NCBI GenBank assembly: GCA_037133915.1
Contig: JBAXND010000025.1
Coordinates: 1 to 58,166, forward strand
From: Bacteroidota bacterium
Lineage (GTDB): Bacteria > Bacteroidota > Bacteroidia > Bacteroidales > CAIWKO01
Length of the DNA: 58,166 nt
Direction: 5' to 3'
Part shown: one piece after another, positions 27,723 to 35,768 of the stretch
Layout: each line of letters starts with the position of its first letter
How positions within the stretch are numbered: the stretch's first letter is position 1
Made by a program: the position numbers and the translations under genes
Notes under the pieces: model-generated
What the model was told of the DNA's origin: nothing
The model's input: the letters and a program-made list of their open reading frames with translations, nothing else
Database searches by the model: none

Positions 27723-27814
27723 TTGTATTGCTAATACTAACTATCTTGTATTACTAATACTAACTTCTTTGTATTAGAAAAACTAACTAATTTGTATTTC
27801 TAATACAAACTTAT
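27723..27814 (+). repeat. four tandem 23-bp direct repeats (operator-like) upstream of the ATPase gene
   Basis: Four copies start at exactly 23-base intervals: 27723, 27746, 27769 and 27792. The shared core is TTGTATTnCTAATAC followed by (T/A)AACT and 3 variable bases. Copies 1 and 2 differ at one core base; copy 3 is degenerate in its middle (AGAAAAA); copy 4 forms a near-perfect 19-bp palindrome (27791-27809) of TTTGTATT, TCT, AATACAAA. The last copy lies exactly between the promoter elements. This is what an array of regulator binding sites looks like. Confidence 0.85.
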
Positions 27815-27822
27815 TATCTTTG
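27791..27822 (+). promoter_or_regulatory. Bacteroidota-type promoter of the DUF4143 ATPase gene, overlapped by repeat 4
   Basis: TTTG at 27791-27794 and TATCTTTG at 27815-27822 are separated by 20 bases, matching the phylum consensus. The spacer is the body of repeat 4, so any protein bound there would block RNA polymerase. The transcript would start near 27829, leaving a leader of fewer than ten bases before the ATG at 27838. Confidence 0.7.
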
Positions 27823-27837
27823 CAAAAAGGAAATTAC

Positions 27838-29037
27838 ATGATAACGGAAGAAATACTCAGATCAGTTATTGTAGCCAATCGCCACAATATTGATAAAAGC
27901 AAACCTATTAAAAGGACAAAAACGCTCCCGTTGAACAGCGCAAGAGTGGTCGTGGTAACAGGCGTACGCCGATGTGGCAAAAGCACCTTGCTACAGCATT
28001 ATCTGAAAAAAGAGAAAAATAAAATATTTCTCAATTTTGAAGATACCCGTTTAGAAGGGTTTACTCTTTCTGATTTCCGAAAACTTGAGGATATAGCTAT
28101 TTCGGATAAAACAGACTGTTATGTTTTTGATGAAATACAAAATATTGAAGGTTGGGAAAAGTATGTGCGTTCTGCGCAGGAAAAAGGATTTCGAATATTT
28201 ATTACCGGCTCAAACGCATCCATGCTCAGCCGCGAATTTGGCACGCGACTTACAGGAAGGAATATACAGGTGGAACTTTTTCCATTCAATTACACGGAAT
28301 TTCTGCATTTCACAAAACAAAAATCCGGTGCTGACAGCTTCAATGAATATCTGAAAAGCGGCGGATTCCCGGAATTTCTTGCCTTTGCAGATAACGAATA
28401 CTTAAGGTCGTTGTTCAGAGATATTGTTATTCGTGATATCGCTGTGCGAAGAAGCATCAGAAATGAGCATGTTATTCTAAGGCTGGCATTGTATTTATTG
28501 AGCAATGTCGGTAAGGAAGTAAGTTACAACAATGCAACAGGGCTATTATCTATAAAATCAGTCCGTACAACCATAAACTATTGTGATTACCTCCGAGAAA
28601 GTTACCTGCTTGATGTTATTCCGCGGTTTTCTTATTCAATAAAGCAGCAACAAAACAGCCCTAAAAAAGTCTATTGTATTGATACGGGTATGGCCGGGGC
28701 AAACAGTCTTTCGTTCAGTGAAGACTACGGCCGCATGCTTGAAAATGCAGTATTTTTGAAGCTCAGACAGTCAACTTCAGATATATTATATTACAAAGAA
28801 GCACAGACGGAATGTGATTTCTTAATAAAAAAGAATGAGAAAATTTGTCTTGCCGTGCAGGTTTGCTGGCACCTTACTGAAGACAATATGGAAAGAGAAA
28901 TCAATGGATTGAGCGTTGCAATGAAAGCCACGGGTGCCAAACAAGGAGTAATCATCACATTTGACCAGCAAGACTCTTTTGGCAAAATCAAGGCTATTCC
29001 AGCATGGAAATGGATGAATCAGGAATTAATATTTTAA
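27838..29037 (+). CDS. DUF4143-type AAA ATPase (ATP-binding protein)
   Basis: The 399-residue protein has a P-loop at 42-50 (GVRRCGKST), a Walker B region (CYVFDEIQNIEGWEKYVR) and a sensor-like ITGSNASMLSREFGTRLTGR segment, typical of the AAA_14 family. Residues from about 200 onward fit DUF4143: a winged-helix-like segment (LLSNVGKEVSYNNATGLLSI) and a nuclease-fold-like end (EAQTECDFLIKK, LAVQVCW). Start is the ATG at 27838 rather than a TTG at 27820, which lies inside the -7 element. The family is widespread in Bacteroidota and its role is unknown; suggested roles include regulation or defence. A repeat array overlaps its promoter. There is no obvious partner gene. Confidence 0.85.
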   Translation: MITEEILRSVIVANRHNIDKSKPIKRTKTLPLNSARVVVVTGVRRCGKSTLLQHYLKKEKNKIFLNFEDTRLEGFTLSDFRKLEDIAISDKTDCYVFDEIQNIEGWEKYVRSAQEKGFRIFITGSNASMLSREFGTRLTGRNIQVELFPFNYTEFLHFTKQKSGADSFNEYLKSGGFPEFLAFADNEYLRSLFRDIVIRDIAVRRSIRNEHVILRLALYLLSNVGKEVSYNNATGLLSIKSVRTTINYCDYLRESYLLDVIPRFSYSIKQQQNSPKKVYCIDTGMAGANSLSFSEDYGRMLENAVFLKLRQSTSDILYYKEAQTECDFLIKKNEKICLAVQVCWHLTEDNMEREINGLSVAMKATGAKQGVIITFDQQDSFGKIKAIPAWKWMNQELIF

Positions 29038-29144
29038 AATTACATTTTCTTATAATCAAAGAGTACCCACGATAATTCCATTAATTTCATGAAGTTTCTA
29101 TATCATGCATAGCAATAATACAAACGCCGAATCGTAAAAAATAA

Positions 29145-30638
29145 ATGCTGCAAATGATAAAATGGGCAACAAACCGTCAGGTAATAATTATTGTGCTGTT
29201 GTGCCTGCTTTCCAGACTGCCTCAACTACTCAATCCTCATCTCCGCATTGATGGCGATGAGTGCATTGAAGGACTGATGGCTAAACATTTCTCTGAAGGC
29301 AACGGCATTCCAGTATTTTTCTATGGGCAGACCTATGGATTTGCTCTGATTGAAGTTATGCTTATCAGCCTGTTCTATGTATTTTTTGGCATTTCAGATA
29401 CGGCAATAAAAATTGCGATGCTGACACTATGGACCGTTGGTATTGTGTTTTTCTATAAGACGCTCAAGCAGCTCAATCCTGAAGACCGGTGGACAGCCTT
29501 TTTGATTACCCTTGTATTTATTTTCTCTCCGTCATGGTTTATGTGGTCATTGAAAGCAAGAGGTGGTTATTTAACGGCATTCGCACTATTCCCAATCATT
29601 ACGTATCTTTTATTTCATAAAAAACATGGGCAACAATTATTGGCAGCATTATTAAGCGGAATATTGACATGGCTGCTTTTCGAATCACAACCGCTTTGGC
29701 TTGCAGGTCTGATACCTGTTTTCGTGTACAAATTCTACAAATCAAAAATAGCCTACACCGTTTTATTCTTTTCAGGAAGTATTGTCACCGCCGGAATTTT
29801 CATGTTGCTTAAATCAGGTATTACAACATTCTGGGCACCACAAGTGTTGACTATGTCAACGCTCAGCTTCACCTCAATTGGCGCCATTCCGCTTCAGGTT
29901 TTTCATCATTTAACCGGCAGTTATTATTATTTCGATATCATCAAGTTCGGATTAGCAACACAACTGTGGGCTATCGCTTTCACCGCAATTATTTTCGGAA
30001 CACTCGTATTGGGTTTCATCAGGTTGATACTCAGAAAAGCCGAAAATCCACTATTCTATGTTTTTTGCTTATCGGTACTTTCAACAATGTGTTATGTAGC
30101 ATTAATCAGCACGGAAACGCCACGATACCTTCTGCCCATTACAGGCTGTGCCCTGCTGATGGTTTATACAGCAATGAGTTCATATAAAAAGAAATCAGCA
30201 ACGAACATATTAGCGGCCACTTTCATTATTTTGGGAGGCATTGTGTTGTCAGGTATGAGATACTCAACGTATGAAGTATCTAAAAAATCAGAATTGCTCG
30301 ATCTTATAGAAGCGTTGAAGTCAAAAAACATCCATTATGTTTATTGTAATGGTGGATTGATGCAATGGGAAATAATGTTTTATTCAAAAGAACAGATTAC
30401 GGCCCGGAGTTTAAGCAATAACGACAGATATCCAAAATACATTCAACTGGTTGATGATGCCCTTCAGCGCGACTCAACAAAAATTGCCATGGTTGGTGAC
30501 ATTGGAAACACCTTAGTAGTTTCGGATGCACAGCTTATTGATAAACGTTTTTTTATTTGTTTTAACCCCGGCAGAGCGACACTTATTGAGCATGGCTTTG
30601 ACTTGGGTAAAATAGACGGAACAAAGAAACCCGAATAA
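29145..30638 (+). CDS. multi-pass GT-C type glycosyltransferase-like membrane protein
   Basis: The 497-residue protein has about ten predicted membrane helices. After the first helix, a short acidic loop (IDGDECIEGLMAKHFSEG, residues 35-52) resembles the catalytic first loop of PMT/ArnT-type (GT39/GT-C) glycosyltransferases, where an aspartate follows the first helix. The C-terminal 100 residues form a soluble domain. Its substrate is unknown; a polyprenyl-phosphate sugar donor would be usual for the family. The gene stands alone and ends in a shared bidirectional terminator (30681-30710) against hppA. Two adjacent start ATGs (29145 and 29154) are possible. Confidence 0.75.
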   Translation: MLQMIKWATNRQVIIIVLLCLLSRLPQLLNPHLRIDGDECIEGLMAKHFSEGNGIPVFFYGQTYGFALIEVMLISLFYVFFGISDTAIKIAMLTLWTVGIVFFYKTLKQLNPEDRWTAFLITLVFIFSPSWFMWSLKARGGYLTAFALFPIITYLLFHKKHGQQLLAALLSGILTWLLFESQPLWLAGLIPVFVYKFYKSKIAYTVLFFSGSIVTAGIFMLLKSGITTFWAPQVLTMSTLSFTSIGAIPLQVFHHLTGSYYYFDIIKFGLATQLWAIAFTAIIFGTLVLGFIRLILRKAENPLFYVFCLSVLSTMCYVALISTETPRYLLPITGCALLMVYTAMSSYKKKSATNILAATFIILGGIVLSGMRYSTYEVSKKSELLDLIEALKSKNIHYVYCNGGLMQWEIMFYSKEQITARSLSNNDRYPKYIQLVDDALQRDSTKIAMVGDIGNTLVVSDAQLIDKRFFICFNPGRATLIEHGFDLGKIDGTKKPE

Positions 30639-30680
30639 TTCAATGCAGGCAAAATCCTCGTATTTCTGAACAATACAAAA

Positions 30681-30710
30681 AAAGAGGCGACCCGTATGAG
30701 TCGCCTCTTT
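30681..30710. terminator. bidirectional intrinsic terminator between the GT-C gene and hppA
   Basis: AAAGAGGCGAC (30681-30691) and GTCGCCTCTTT (30700-30710) are perfect 11-bp arms with an 8-base loop. The plus strand has a run of A before the stem (30677-30683), giving a long U-tract for minus-strand transcription from hppA. Plus-strand transcripts get a shorter U-tract. Confidence 0.85.
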
Positions 30711-30729
30711 CAATTTTCATCATGCAATT

Positions 30730-33126
30730 TTATCCTTTTTTAATTCTCATGCTGTAGAATGAACGATATACGAAAACCAGACCTACCAAAAGGCAGAAAG
30801 CGCCAATATAAGGTGTGTAATCGCGTCCACCGGTTTGTTTTGCAGCCAGACTCATGCTAACTGCTATTTCTACTGCCAGCATTCCAAACAGGGTTGAGAA
30901 TTTAATAACAGGGTTCAGTGCTACAGACGACGTATCTTTGTAAGGATCGCCCACAGTATCGCCAATAACGGTTGCTTCGTGGAGCGGTGTTCCCTTTTCT
31001 TTCAGGTCAACCTCAACCACTTTTTTGCTATTGTCCCATGCTCCGCCCGCGTTTGCCATGTACATTGCCTGAAAAAGTCCGAAAACGGCCAGTGAAATCA
31101 GGTAGGATACAAAGAAGTTAGGATCAAAAAATGCGAAAGCCAGGGTCATTGAAAAGATGACACCAAAAATATTCCACATACCTGCCTGAGCGTATTTTGT
31201 ACAGATTTTAACCACAGCTTTTGAATCTTCAATATCTGCTTCAGTTTTGTCGAGATTGATATTCTTTTTGATGAATTCAACAGCTCTGTAAGCTCCGGTT
31301 GTAACCGCCTGTATAGAAGCGCCCGAGAACCAATAGATAACGGCACCACCTGTGATAAACCCAAGAAGAACGGGTGCATCAGTAAGTTCGAGCTGAAGCA
31401 ATCCCTTCGCTTTAAGCATAAGAATAATCGCGAATATCATGGTAGTAGCACCGATTACCGCGGTTCCGATAAGAACAGGTTTTGCGGTGGCTTTAAAGGT
31501 ATTTCCGGCTGAGTCGTTTGCTTCGAGGCTGTGTTTGCCGCGAACAAAATCAGGTTCAAAACCAAAATCTCTTTTTACTTCTTCTTTTATGCCCGGAATT
31601 TTCTCTATCTGCGAAAGCTCAAAAACCGATTGAGCATTATCGGTAACCGGTCCGTAGCTGTCAACAGCAATAGTAACCGGACCCATGCCCAGGAAGCCAA
31701 AGGCTACCAGCCCAAAAGCGAAAATAGAAGGATAGGTCATAAACTGATCGAGACCGAGCATGCTGGTCTGGTATGCAATAAACATAAGAGCAACCATCAC
31801 CATGCCTTTCCAGAACGCACTGAAATTACCGGCAACAATACCTGACAGAATAGTCAGCGATGCGCCACCTTCGCGTGAAGCAGTAACAATTTCGGCCACA
31901 TGGCGCGACTTTGAACTTGTAAATGCTTTGGTGAGCTCGGGAATAATTGCTGCTGCAAACGTTCCGCAACTGATAATTGTGGCGAGTTTCCACCATAATC
32001 CCGTATCAGAAATTTCGGCAATAAGAAAATAACTTGCCAGATAAGTAACCACTATAGAAACAAGAGAAGTAATCCATACCAATGTTGTAAGGGGTGTTTC
32101 AAAATCAAAAGTATCTTTCTGGCTGAAACGAATTCTGGAAATAACCTGGTTGACTAAGTATGAGAAGATAGAAGTAAACACCATCATTATACGCATGGCA
32201 AAAATCCACACAATCAGGGTAGCCTGAAATTCGAGGCCCATTGCAAGTACAATAAAAGAGATGAGAGCAACACCGGTTACACCATATGTTTCAAAACCAT
32301 CGGCCGTAGGACCAACACTGTCGCCGGCATTGTCGCCTGTACAGTCAGCAATTACGCCTGGATTACGCGGGTCGTCTTCACCAATGTTAAAAACGATTTT
32401 CATCAGGTCGGCACCGATGTCGGCAATTTTAGTGAATATACCACCGGCAATACGAAGTGCACTGGCACCCAAAGATTCGCCAATAGCAAAACCAAGGAAG
32501 CAGGCACCGGCGCTGTCGCGAGGCACAAACAACAAAATAATGAGCATCATTATAAGTTCCACCGTAATCAGAACCACGCCTACACTCATGCCTGCCATCA
32601 AAGGAATAGAAACCACTTTCCAGGGTTTGGTATTCAGTGCGGCAAATGATGTGCGGCTGTTGGCCAGCGTATTGATACGGATACCGTACCATGCAACGCC
32701 GTATGAACCAAGGATTCCAAGAACTGTCCAGCAAAGAACCACGATAGTCTTGCTAATTTCCATTCCATTCAGTCCATAGAAATAATAGAATATAGCCGAA
32801 CCTATGATTGCAAAAAGGATGAGCAGAAATTTTCCCTGTTGCAGTAAATAAGTCTTACAAGTTTCATAAATAATATTCGAAACTTTAAGCATACTTGTAT
32901 GTGCAGGCATCTTGCGGATTCGCAGGAATTGCCAAAGGCCAAAAAGCACGCCTAACAGAATAATAACAGTTCCGTAGAGCAGCAAATCCCAGCCATCGAG
33001 TCCGAAATTTGCAAAAAAGCTGTTTCTCAGATCAGGGATTTTAAGATCCACTTCGCTGGCGAAAGTAGCCGCCGGTGCAGTAATCATGAACAGCATAATA
33101 AAGAGAGTCTTCATCGTTTTTTTCAT
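30730..33126 (-). CDS. hppA: membrane-bound ion-pumping pyrophosphatase
   Basis: The protein hydrolyses PPi and pumps H+ and/or Na+ across the inner membrane. The long frame opens at 33201, but that start would lie inside the promoter (33172-33201), so the ATG at 33126 is chosen, giving 798 residues; the M-PPase core is about 700. Signatures: GGIFTKIADIGADLMK, EDDPRNPG and IADCTGDNAGDSVG for the first acidic PPi/Mg site, and DTVGDPYKDTSS near the C-terminus for the second. Sixteen or so membrane helices are expected. The Glu in IGESLGAS of helix 6 fits the sodium-pumping branch of the family (inference). Residues GNTFKATAKP near 31490 hold a Lys where K+-dependent enzymes usually have Ala. 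A leader peptide-like N-terminus (FIMLFMITAPAATFAS) is typical for Bacteroidota. Confidence 0.95.
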   Translation of the reverse strand: MKKTMKTLFIMLFMITAPAATFASEVDLKIPDLRNSFFANFGLDGWDLLLYGTVIILLGVLFGLWQFLRIRKMPAHTSMLKVSNIIYETCKTYLLQQGKFLLILFAIIGSAIFYYFYGLNGMEISKTIVVLCWTVLGILGSYGVAWYGIRINTLANSRTSFAALNTKPWKVVSIPLMAGMSVGVVLITVELIMMLIILLFVPRDSAGACFLGFAIGESLGASALRIAGGIFTKIADIGADLMKIVFNIGEDDPRNPGVIADCTGDNAGDSVGPTADGFETYGVTGVALISFIVLAMGLEFQATLIVWIFAMRIMMVFTSIFSYLVNQVISRIRFSQKDTFDFETPLTTLVWITSLVSIVVTYLASYFLIAEISDTGLWWKLATIISCGTFAAAIIPELTKAFTSSKSRHVAEIVTASREGGASLTILSGIVAGNFSAFWKGMVMVALMFIAYQTSMLGLDQFMTYPSIFAFGLVAFGFLGMGPVTIAVDSYGPVTDNAQSVFELSQIEKIPGIKEEVKRDFGFEPDFVRGKHSLEANDSAGNTFKATAKPVLIGTAVIGATTMIFAIILMLKAKGLLQLELTDAPVLLGFITGGAVIYWFSGASIQAVTTGAYRAVEFIKKNINLDKTEADIEDSKAVVKICTKYAQAGMWNIFGVIFSMTLAFAFFDPNFFVSYLISLAVFGLFQAMYMANAGGAWDNSKKVVEVDLKEKGTPLHEATVIGDTVGDPYKDTSSVALNPVIKFSTLFGMLAVEIAVSMSLAAKQTGGRDYTPYIGAFCLLVGLVFVYRSFYSMRIKKG

Positions 33127-33171
33127 ATGCAGTAGATTTGATAATAATTCAGGAGGAGGTAAAAACCGCTG

Positions 33172-33201
33172 CAAAGTTAACAAAAATACAATTCGAGGCA
33201 A
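33172..33201 (-). promoter_or_regulatory. Bacteroidota-type promoter of hppA
   Basis: On the minus strand TTG (33201-33199) and TAACTTTG (33179-33172) are spaced by 19 bases, a full consensus match. It places the transcript start downstream of the upstream ATG at 33201 and so decides the hppA start at 33126. Confidence 0.7.
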
Positions 33202-33288
33202 GAGCCCGACCTTGTGCGTTGTGTGAAAAGTAGTTGCTTTATATCATCATGTAATGATTATACTGATTTTGATTTGCAAAAAACACGG

Positions 33289-33316
33289 TTGTTTTTAAGT
33301 GAAATATTTATATTTG
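33289..33316 (+). promoter_or_regulatory. candidate promoter of the nuclease/transporter operon
   Basis: TTG (33289-33291) and TATATTTG (33309-33316) are spaced by 17 bases, shorter than the 19-20 seen at the other promoters in this window. The -7 box is a full match; the spacing lowers confidence. Confidence 0.4.
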
Positions 33317-33398
33317 TACGCAATATTACAATTGGTCAATAGAAATCTATGCCCACTAATGGCTTTTCAGCTACTTTTGGATAGTTTTTGAGGACTTG

Positions 33399-33476
33399 AT
33401 GAAAATGCGCATAAAACGGCGCAATGATTTTTATCAGCAGGGCAATTATTCAATGAGTATGGTTGCAAAGCTTTAA
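33399..33476 (+). CDS. possible 25-residue small ORF in the nuclease leader
   Basis: ATG at 33399 to TAA at 33474-33476 encodes a 25-residue basic peptide (begins MKMRIKRRNDFYQQ, ends SMSMVAKL). It lies in the predicted leader of the nuclease gene, so it could be a leader peptide. A frame of this size can occur by chance and no family is recognised. Confidence 0.2.
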   Translation: MKMRIKRRNDFYQQGNYSMSMVAKL

Positions 33477-33520
33477 ACAGTACTGTATAAATATATATGT
33501 GGTTTGCATAAAGTGAAAAG

Positions 33521-34150
33521 ATGGAAAAGCGGAGACTGGAAATAATTGGAATATCATACAGCCAGTCGCAGAGCGGTGCATATGCGCTGATACTGGGCGA
33601 AGCCGACGGTAAAAGGCGTTTACCCATTATAATTGGCGTATACGAAGCACAAGCCATTGCTATAGAGCTTGAGAAAATGAAACCGGCGCGTCCGCTCACC
33701 CACGACCTGTTTCGCAGCTTTGCCGAGACCTTTGGCATCAACCTCACCGAGGTATTTATCGATAAGTTTGTAGAAGGTGTTTTCTATGCAAAGCTCATTG
33801 CTTCTGACGGAACTAAGGAAAAAGTAATTGACGCACGCACATCGGATGCCGTAGCATTAGCAATACGTTTTAATTGCCCTATATTTACGACGGATAAGGT
33901 GCTTACCGTTGCCGGGATGGTCAAAGATGAAGAAGATGAGCTGAACGAAGAACCACTCGATTCAGAAAACGAAACGGAAGACCAAATATCGGAAGCTTCA
34001 AGGGATTCGACAGATGCAGAATATGCATCAAACACATTTGCGGAGCTCGAACAATTGCTGGAAGAAGCGATTAGAAATGAAGATTATGAGCGCGCTTCGC
34101 ATATAAGAGACGAAATTAAAAAGAGAGAAACAAACACAGACAATCAATAA
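33521..34150 (+). CDS. bifunctional nuclease (DUF151) fused to a UVR motif
   Basis: The 209-residue protein has the DUF151/BFN domain in its first 135 residues: LPIIIGVYEAQAIAIELE, TFGINLTEVFIDKF, FYAKLI, and DARTSDAVALAIRF. A 50-residue acidic linker (EEDELNEEPLDSENETEDQ, from about 140) leads to a C-terminal UvrB/UvrC motif (LEEAIRNEDYERASHIRDEI, residues about 180-199), which in nucleotide excision repair proteins mediates dimerisation. The DUF151-UVR fusion is common in Bacteroidota. The plant and bacterial BFN family has DNase/RNase activity; the function here is inferred. The MFS transporter gene follows 20 bases later and is probably in the same operon. Confidence 0.85.
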   Translation: MEKRRLEIIGISYSQSQSGAYALILGEADGKRRLPIIIGVYEAQAIAIELEKMKPARPLTHDLFRSFAETFGINLTEVFIDKFVEGVFYAKLIASDGTKEKVIDARTSDAVALAIRFNCPIFTTDKVLTVAGMVKDEEDELNEEPLDSENETEDQISEASRDSTDAEYASNTFAELEQLLEEAIRNEDYERASHIRDEIKKRETNTDNQ

Positions 34151-34170
34151 TACTAATAAAACAAACACTT

Positions 34171-35448
34171 ATGAACCTAAAGCTTCGACTTGTTGGGATG
34201 AATTTCATGCAGTTCTTTGTATGGGGATCCTGGTTGCTTACTATTGGCGCTTTTTGGTTTCAGACAAAACAATGGTCGGGAACTGAATTTGGCGCAATAT
34301 TCTCCACCATGGGTATTGCATCATTGTTTATGCCTGCAATTGCGGGTATCATTGCCGACAGATGGCTCAACGCTGAAAGGTTGTACGGTATTTTTCATAT
34401 TTGTGCAGCAGCGGTACTGTTTTTTATCCCTTCGGCCGGCAGCCCCAATACCATGTTTTGGTTGATGCTGCTTAATATGATTTTCTATATGCCCACCATT
34501 GCACTTTCCATAACGGTATCATACTCCTCCATGAAAGCTGCCGGAATGAATGTGGTAAAAGAATACCCACCCGTGCGGGTATGGGGTACCATTGGTTTTA
34601 TTGTTGCACTCTGGACAATCAGTCTTTCGGGTCTTGAAACATCGCCGTTCCAGTTCTATATTGCCTCAATATCGTCATTATTACTTGGTTTATACGCATT
34701 TACATTGCCTGCCTGCAAGCCGCTCGGTCGTGGTCAGAAGAGATCATTTGTAAATGCACTCGGCTTGAATGCATTTAAATTATTCAAGAACCCCAAAATG
34801 GCCATGTTTTTCATTTTTGCCATGCTGTTAGGGGCATCGCTTCAACTCACCAATGCTTATGGCGATACCTTTTTGCACGATTTCAAAAAGATTCCTGCCT
34901 TTGCCGACCTGCTTGCCGTAAAATTCCCGGCGATTATCATGTCGATATCGCAAATATCTGAAACGCTTTTCATTCTTACCATTCCCTTCTTTATGCGTCG
35001 TTTTGGGATAAAAAAGGTAATGTTATTCAGTATGGTGGCATGGGTGCTGCGCTTTACGCTGTTTGCTTATGGCGATCCCGGTAACGGATTATGGATGCTT
35101 ATTCTCTCATGCATTATCTATGGTATGGCCTTTGACTTTTTCAATATCTCAGGTTCACTTTTTGTGGAAACACAGAGCGAACCGGAAATCAGAGCCAGTG
35201 CGCAGGGTTTATTCATGATGATGACCAATGGCGTAGGCGCTTTCTTAGGAAGCCGTCTCAGCGGAATCGTGATTGATAAATTTTTCACAACAAAAGTTAC
35301 AGATGCCGCCGGTGCCGTTTCCGATAATTTGAATTGGCAAGGTATCTGGCTGACATTCGCAGCTTATTCCTTAGTAGTTGCGCTGTTGTTCTGGGTATTA
35401 TTTAAACACAAACATAATCCTGAAGAATTTAAAGAAGTGCATCATTGA
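34171..35448 (+). CDS. nucleoside:H+ symporter, MFS family (NupG/XapB-like)
   Basis: The 425-residue inner-membrane protein has 12 predicted helices and the features of the nucleoside:proton symporter family: an early MNFMQFFVWGSWLLTIGAFW segment (helix 1), the FSTMGIASLFMPAIAGIIADRW loop 2-3, and PPVRVWGTIGFI near the middle. Family members import nucleosides. It lies 20 bases after the nuclease gene in the same direction, so nuclease and nucleoside uptake may be co-regulated, though linking the two functions is an inference. A strong terminator follows at 35468-35502. The exact nucleoside preference cannot be read from sequence. Confidence 0.88.
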   Translation: MNLKLRLVGMNFMQFFVWGSWLLTIGAFWFQTKQWSGTEFGAIFSTMGIASLFMPAIAGIIADRWLNAERLYGIFHICAAAVLFFIPSAGSPNTMFWLMLLNMIFYMPTIALSITVSYSSMKAAGMNVVKEYPPVRVWGTIGFIVALWTISLSGLETSPFQFYIASISSLLLGLYAFTLPACKPLGRGQKRSFVNALGLNAFKLFKNPKMAMFFIFAMLLGASLQLTNAYGDTFLHDFKKIPAFADLLAVKFPAIIMSISQISETLFILTIPFFMRRFGIKKVMLFSMVAWVLRFTLFAYGDPGNGLWMLILSCIIYGMAFDFFNISGSLFVETQSEPEIRASAQGLFMMMTNGVGAFLGSRLSGIVIDKFFTTKVTDAAGAVSDNLNWQGIWLTFAAYSLVVALLFWVLFKHKHNPEEFKEVHH

Positions 35449-35467
35449 TATTATAGAAACAAGATTT

Positions 35468-35502
35468 AAAAAGCTGTCTGCTGAAAAGCACGACAGCTTT
35501 TT
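35468..35502 (+). terminator. intrinsic terminator of the nuclease/nucleoside-transporter operon
   Basis: Arms AAAAAGCTGTC (35468-35478) and GACAGCTTTTT (35492-35502) pair over 11 bases, extended by TGCT/AGCA with a one-base bulge and a GAAA loop (35483-35486). T residues follow directly (35498-35502, then GTTTT). Confidence 0.85.
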
Positions 35503-35587
35503 GTTTTCAGACAAAATACCTTCATGATAATTAAAATATTCTATCCATTGAATTAACTGCCAAGAGGTAGAACATTTTTTGTAAATT

Positions 35588-35618
35588 TTTGTATCACCGA
35601 AATAATTGTGTATATTTG
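35588..35618 (+). promoter_or_regulatory. Bacteroidota-type promoter of rho
   Basis: TTTG (35588-35591) and TATATTTG (35611-35618) are spaced by 19 bases, a full match to the consensus. It gives a leader of about 140 bases before the ATG at 35769. Confidence 0.7.
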
Positions 35619-35768
35619 CGCCGATTTCCTGGTCTGAATTTCAAAAATACATAGGATTATTAATTCTTCGAATCAATCTTGATTTTTACTGATTGATTGA
35701 CTATACCGGGCAACACCTAAACATTTTAAGCATCCATCAAACGGTTTTAAAACCATAACATACAGTTT

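Larger units (their letters stand above)
33127..33520. other. divergent intergenic region between hppA and the nuclease gene
   Basis: The region holds the hppA promoter (33172-33201) and a weaker plus-strand promoter (33289-33316). Between the latter and the nuclease gene at 33521 is a roughly 190-base leader that contains a 25-codon frame (33399-33476). I see no strong hairpin or riboswitch. Confidence 0.5.
35449..35768 (+). other. intergenic region holding the nupG-like terminator and the rho promoter and leader
   Basis: The first third carries the terminator (35468-35502). A full consensus promoter sits at 35588-35618. The last 140 bases are an untranslated leader of rho, AT-rich and without an obvious hairpin. 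Rho leaders are autoregulated in other bacteria; here the sequence shows no direct evidence of it. Confidence 0.6.

Noticed and set aside
27723..27814. CRISPR array
   Set aside because: The 23-bp units are directly joined with no spacers, and no cas gene is near. They were reported as operator-like repeats instead.
33127..33201. The upstream start at 33201 for hppA
   Set aside because: It lies in the promoter, and the added 25 residues have no conserved feature.
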